NCBI GenBank assembly: GCA_937910975.1 | Contig: CALEMZ010000146.1 | Span: 1-8,584 of the forward strand | Origin: an uncultured Pseudorhodobacter sp. | Lineage (GTDB): Bacteria > Pseudomonadota > Alphaproteobacteria > Rhodobacterales > Rhodobacteraceae | Direction of reading: 5' to 3' | DNA: 8,584 bases | Shown here: one piece after another, positions 5,906 to 8,584 of the stretch | Position numbering within the stretch: position 1 is the first letter of the stretch | How the letters are laid out: each line of letters begins with the position of its first letter | Translations under genes and position numbers: made by a program | Notes under the pieces: generated by a model | Database searches by the model: none | Seen by the model: only the letters and a program-made list of their open reading frames with translations | What the model was told of the DNA's origin: nothing

Positions 5906-6694
5906 TTACATCGCCCGTGTGACCGCCGCATAAAGCGAAATCGCCGCAGCGTTGGAGACGTTGAGCGAGCCAAACCCGCCTGCGGCTGGAATTCGTACCA
6001 AAACATCGCAGGTTTCGCGGGTCTTTTCGCGCAATCCCGGTCCTTCGGCACCCAGTACCAGGGCAACGGGTCGGGTTGCGGCCTGAGCCAGCCCGACAGA
6101 GAGTTCCGTCTCACTTTCGCCCGCCAGCCCGATCAGGAAGAACCCCATCGCGCGCAGTTCTTCCATCGCGTCTGAAAGGTTGGCAACCCGAAGATAGGGC
6201 TGCCGCTCCAGCGCGCCGCTCGCGGTTTTCGCTAGCGCCCCGGTTTCGGGGGCGGAGTGGCGGTGCGGGGCGATCACGGCGCGGGCGCCGAACACTTCGG
6301 CAGAGCGCAGGACGGCCCCCACGTTATGCGGGTCCGTCACCCGGTCGAGCAAAACCACCAAGGGCGCGCCGGTGCCAGAGATGGCCACATCATCGAGCTT
6401 GCCCCAGTTAAGGGGTTTGGCCTCCAGTGCAGCACCTTGATGCACCGAGCCTTCGTCAATCGGCACGTCAAACTTGCGGGGATCAACGATCTCAGGCTCG
6501 ACCCCGCCCATGGCTATTGCGTCGCCCAGCTTGTCGGCCGCATTTTTGGTCAGCACAAGCCGTAGCTTCTCGCGCTTGGGGTTCAACAGGGCGTCGCGCA
6601 CCGCATGCAGGCCAAAAAGCCAGACGGTTTCATGCGCGGCCTGCCGTTTGGCGCGTTCCTTGTCGATCACCCAAGTGGGTTTTTTCGCTACCAT
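5906..6694 (-). CDS. rlmB: 23S rRNA (guanosine-2'-O-)-methyltransferase RlmB (TrmH/SpoU family)
   Basis: A SPOUT-class, S-adenosylmethionine-dependent enzyme. RlmB methylates the ribose of G2251 (E. coli numbering) in the peptidyl-transferase P loop of 23S rRNA. I chose ATG at 6694, giving 262 residues, because GAGGAA lies 5 bases upstream; a longer in-frame start at 6775 would add 27 residues of non-family sequence. The N-terminal substrate-binding domain starts with VWLFGLHAVRDALLNP (24-39). The three SpoU motifs follow: DRVTDPHNVGAVLRS (117-131, with N124 and R130), LVLGAEGPGLRE (212-223, E217), and IPAAGGFGSLNVSNAAA (235-251), which forms part of the trefoil knot. Another TrmH-family target is possible, but length and motifs favour RlmB. 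It is divergent from the tRNA-Tyr. Confidence 0.92.
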   Translation of the reverse strand: MVAKKPTWVIDKERAKRQAAHETVWLFGLHAVRDALLNPKREKLRLVLTKNAADKLGDAIAMGGVEPEIVDPRKFDVPIDEGSVHQGAALEAKPLNWGKLDDVAISGTGAPLVVLLDRVTDPHNVGAVLRSAEVFGARAVIAPHRHSAPETGALAKTASGALERQPYLRVANLSDAMEELRAMGFFLIGLAGESETELSVGLAQAATRPVALVLGAEGPGLREKTRETCDVLVRIPAAGGFGSLNVSNAAAISLYAAVTRAM

Positions 6695-6827
6695 CTGTTC
6701 CTCATGCTCCGGCTGGGGCTCTCGCGCCCGATTGCGGGCCAACAATGCGGCTTGGGGCTGGGGGGTGCAAGCCAAATTCCGCGATCAAACGCATTTGCGA
6801 ACTCAACATTATTCCGTCGCTTTGCGC

Positions 6828-6854
6828 TTGACGCCCCGAAACGCCCGCATTAAT
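6828..6854 (+). promoter_or_regulatory. Probable promoter of the tRNA-Tyr gene
   Basis: TTGACG (6828-6833), five of six bases of the -35 consensus, lies 39 bases before the tRNA. A -10-like ATTAAT (6849-6854) is 15 bases downstream of it, or TTAATC (6850-6855) 16 bases downstream. Either would place the start of transcription a few bases before the tRNA. The -35 element is convincing; the -10 is approximate. Confidence 0.45.
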
Positions 6855-6866
6855 CAGCACCTTAAT

Positions 6867-6950
6867 GGGCGACAGGCCGCAAGGTGTGGCAGGGGACTGT
6901 AACTCCCTCGCGGAGACGCACGCCAGGTTCGATTCCTGGGTCGCCCACCA
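6867..6950 (+). tRNA. tRNA-Tyr (anticodon GUA)
   Basis: An 84-base class II tRNA with the CCA end encoded. The acceptor stem GGGCGAC (6867-6873) pairs perfectly with GTCGCCC (6940-6946). The D stem is GCCG/TGGC (6876-6879, 6887-6890) with a GG-containing loop. The anticodon stem GGGGA/TCCCT (6892-6896, 6904-6908) holds loop CTGTAAC with anticodon GTA at 6899-6901. The 14-base variable region (6909-6922) contains a GCG-GAGA-CGC hairpin, the long arm expected of bacterial tRNA-Tyr. The T arm is CCAGG-TTCGATT-CCTGG (6923-6939), then A73 and CCA. Unusual: position 8 is A rather than U, and position 14 is C rather than A. Confidence 0.93.
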
Positions 6951-7139
6951 TCCACCCCCGTGATTTGGTGTCGAAGAGTGCGCCGGCGTAAAGGCGCGCG
7001 ATGTCCGGGGCTTACGCGGAGCGGTCTCCATAACTGAGCTGCAATCCCAAGCCACAGAGCACGTTTCTGGCCGGAATGTCCGGAATGTCTCTGCGGCCGA
7101 TGTCGGCGCGAGGTCTTGAGGGGTGACCCTGATGCAGGT
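6951..7139. other. Gene-free stretch between tRNA-Tyr and recombinase (presumed element boundary)
   Basis: I see no gene, no tRNA and no intrinsic terminator with a T-run in these 189 bases. A small stem GCGCC/GGCGC (6980-6984, 6993-6997) follows the tRNA. At 7071-7088 a 9-base unit CCGGAATGT occurs twice in tandem; its first copy plus the next four bases forms the inverted repeat CCGGA-ATG-TCCGG (7071-7083). GGCCG (7069-7073) and CGGCC (7094-7098) flank the repeat. Because the recombinase ends at 7140 and such enzymes are usually encoded at the edge of their element, the chromosome-element junction probably lies in this stretch. This is inference. Confidence 0.4.
7071..7088. repeat. Tandem 9-base repeat, 2 copies of CCGGAATGT
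   Basis: Two exact adjacent copies (7071-7079 and 7080-7088). It is 52 bases beyond the 3' end of the recombinase gene. It could be part of an attachment site or simply a local slippage product. I know no element with this sequence. Confidence 0.6.
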
Positions 7140-8584
7140 TCAGATGGCCGGGAAGCCGAGAAGTGCGCGCTGATCGGCCCAGCCCAGAGGCAGATCTGGC
7201 AAGGCCCGCAGGCGTCTGGAGGTCAGGACGGCCGGCTGTTGGCCCTCCAGTATTGCTGCAGCGATGTCTGGCGCAAGCCAGGCCAGCGGCAGGATGCGGC
7301 TGACGGAGCCTTTCGGCAAGCCCTCTCGGGTCGTAATCTCCTCGATCGAGGTCGCCCGACCTTCGAGCAGTTCGTCTCGCCAGCGGCGGGCGTCGGCGAT
7401 GGTGGCGATCAGTTCGGGATCGCGATGGGCTTCCTTGTTCGCTGTCCGCACGACGATCGGCCGGGCGCGGCCGTTCTGATTGAGCGTGAACGGGATGTCG
7501 AGGCTGGCCAGCCTCGACGGCTGTTCGACCCCTTGGTCCGGCACGGCGCCGAGGTTGATCTGGATCTTCAGAATCCCCGGCATCAAGTCGACCCGCTTCA
7601 GAACCGGGCCGAGCATTGCACCAGCCGCGTCCTCGGTTGCATTTGCAAGTCGCGCGGCCAGTTCGGACCCCCGCGAGAGGATGGCGCCAACTTCCGGGGT
7701 CCCTGCCGCGCTTCCCGCCAGCGCGGCGATCAGCCAGCCGCGATCGGCGAGCGCCTTTGCGACTGCGGTCCGGACCACCGCTTCGAACGGCTGGGCGGGC
7801 AGACGCTCGCCTCGTTCGGGTCCGGTTTGGCGCTTCGGCTTCGAGGTGTAGTACCAGTAGCGCTTTTTCGCCGTCGTCCCCAAAGCCGGGAGTGCCTTCA
7901 GCGCATAGGTGGTCTTCATCGGCGCGCCCTTCGCATCGAAGAAGACGCCGTCAAGCCAGCGGCGCACGGGTTTGCGTCGGATAGCGATCTCGCCGCCGCC
8001 ATTGACGTCGAGCATTTCCTGTGCGGCCTGCCAGGTCACGGGATCGACAATGGCGGCATGCTGACCCTCGTGCACCTCGTCCCGATGCCGGACCTTTCCG
8101 ATGTAGGTCCGATTGCGTAGCAAATGATAGAGCGCACCGCGCGAGTAGGCGGCCCCGCCGGTCACGCGCCCGAAGCGATCCGTCCGTCGTTTGCTGACAA
8201 TGCCGAGCGCGTCGAGCCGGTCGATCAGCGCGGGAACCGAGCGCAGCGCGAGGTATTCGCGATAGATCGCGCGTATCGCCTCGGCTTCGGCAACGTTGAC
8301 GATGAGCGCCTTGTCCTTGACGTCATAGCCCATCGGTACGGCTCCGCCCATCCAGAGTCCCTTGCGCTTCGATGCCGTGACCTTGTCACGGATGCGCTCA
8401 GCGGTCACTTCCCGTTCGAACTGGGCAAACGACAGAAGCACGTTGAGTGTGAGCCGCCCCATCGATGTGGTCGTGTTGAAGGCCTGGGTGACCGAGACAA
8501 AGGACACGCCCGCCGCATCGAACACATCGACGATCCTGGCGAAGTCCGACAGCGCCCGGGTCAGGCGGTAATGACCAAGATTGA
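7140..8584 (-). CDS. Large serine recombinase, N-terminus outside window, possibly frameshifted
   Basis: The frame is open from the right edge to the stop at 7140 (481 full codons), so the GTG at 8525 is internal. The visible part starts inside the resolvase domain: GVSFVSVTQAFNTTTSMGRL, then NVLLSFAQFEREVTAERIRDKV (split here as NVLLSFAQFE and REVTAERIRDKV), the dimerisation helix. The recombinase domain (PF07508) follows, from KGLWMGGAVPMGYDV to NRTYIGKVRHRDEVHEGQHA. The next segment, WLDGVFFDAKGAPM...YWYYTSKP, is in the place of the zinc ribbon but lacks its cysteines, as in many alphaproteobacterial relatives. The end has an HTH-like REGLPKGSVSRILPLAWLAP and the typical final ALLGF. It is probably the integrase of a genomic island or prophage. 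Near 8560-8582 the catalytic DRLTR motif reads YRLTR, so the gene may be damaged (see findings). The nucleophilic Ser would be outside the window. Confidence 0.88.
   Translation of the reverse strand, partial: NLGHYRLTRALSDFARIVDVFDAAGVSFVSVTQAFNTTTSMGRLTLNVLLSFAQFEREVTAERIRDKVTASKRKGLWMGGAVPMGYDVKDKALIVNVAEAEAIRAIYREYLALRSVPALIDRLDALGIVSKRRTDRFGRVTGGAAYSRGALYHLLRNRTYIGKVRHRDEVHEGQHAAIVDPVTWQAAQEMLDVNGGGEIAIRRKPVRRWLDGVFFDAKGAPMKTTYALKALPALGTTAKKRYWYYTSKPKRQTGPERGERLPAQPFEAVVRTAVAKALADRGWLIAALAGSAAGTPEVGAILSRGSELAARLANATEDAAGAMLGPVLKRVDLMPGILKIQINLGAVPDQGVEQPSRLASLDIPFTLNQNGRARPIVVRTANKEAHRDPELIATIADARRWRDELLEGRATSIEEITTREGLPKGSVSRILPLAWLAPDIAAAILEGQQPAVLTSRRLRALPDLPLGWADQRALLGFPAI

Noticed and set aside
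6702..6775. Longer rlmB start at 6775
   Set aside because: It adds 27 residues without family similarity, whereas the ATG at 6694 has GAGGAA at ideal spacing.
6702..7055. 117-codon - strand open frame (WATQESNLACVSARELQSP)
   Set aside because: This peptide is the antisense reading of the tRNA-Tyr. It is a known type of false protein call over tRNA genes.
6951..7139. CRISPR array or phage attachment duplicate of the tRNA 3' end
   Set aside because: Only two adjacent 9-base copies are present, with no spacers, and no repeated tRNA 3' segment occurs in the window.
7116..8120. 334-codon + strand open frame over the recombinase
   Set aside because: Antisense to a clear serine recombinase; the Arg/Gly/Pro-rich translation has no domain.

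Overview
The window looks like an alphaproteobacterial chromosome segment, most probably from the Rhodobacteraceae (Rhodobacter/Roseobacter group). It is GC-rich, it carries a monofunctional hisB next to hisH and a hisA-hisF-hisE run, it has a G-rich double-hairpin intergenic repeat of a kind I associate with that family, and it has an rlmB gene divergent from a tRNA-Tyr. The taxonomy is inferred from gene style and order, not from a database search.

Layout. Bases 1-1123 hold the end of a metal ABC transporter operon: the C-terminus of one ABC-3 family permease and a complete second permease, overlapping by one base. Bases 1206-5250 hold a histidine biosynthesis locus on the + strand: hisB-hisH, then about 900 bases with a decayed EamA/DMT transporter and a small secreted DUF2147 protein, both on the - strand, then hisA-hisF-hisE. 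Bases 5262-6694 hold two - strand genes, a CoA-binding (Rossmann) protein and the 23S rRNA methyltransferase gene rlmB, separated by a clear intrinsic terminator. A tRNA-Tyr(GUA) on the + strand follows at 6867-6950. After about 190 bases without a gene, a large serine recombinase runs on the - strand off the right edge of the window. This probably marks the boundary of an integrated element.

How the genes work together. HisE removes pyrophosphate from phosphoribosyl-ATP. HisA isomerises ProFAR to PRFAR. The HisH-HisF pair converts PRFAR, with ammonia from glutamine, to imidazole glycerol phosphate and AICAR. HisB dehydrates imidazole glycerol phosphate. The remaining steps (hisG, hisI, hisC, hisD and the phosphatase) are not in the window. 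The permeases would form the membrane channel of a Mn/Zn/Fe-type importer whose binding protein and ATPase should lie upstream.

I found no new defence or metabolic system. The points most worth a second look are the two decayed or suspect genes: the EamA remnant, with frameshifts that can be located, and the recombinase, which has lost the catalytic Asp of its DRLxR motif and is perhaps frameshifted by a 10-base deletion. The tRNA-Tyr with non-canonical A8/C14 and the probable island edge beside it come next.
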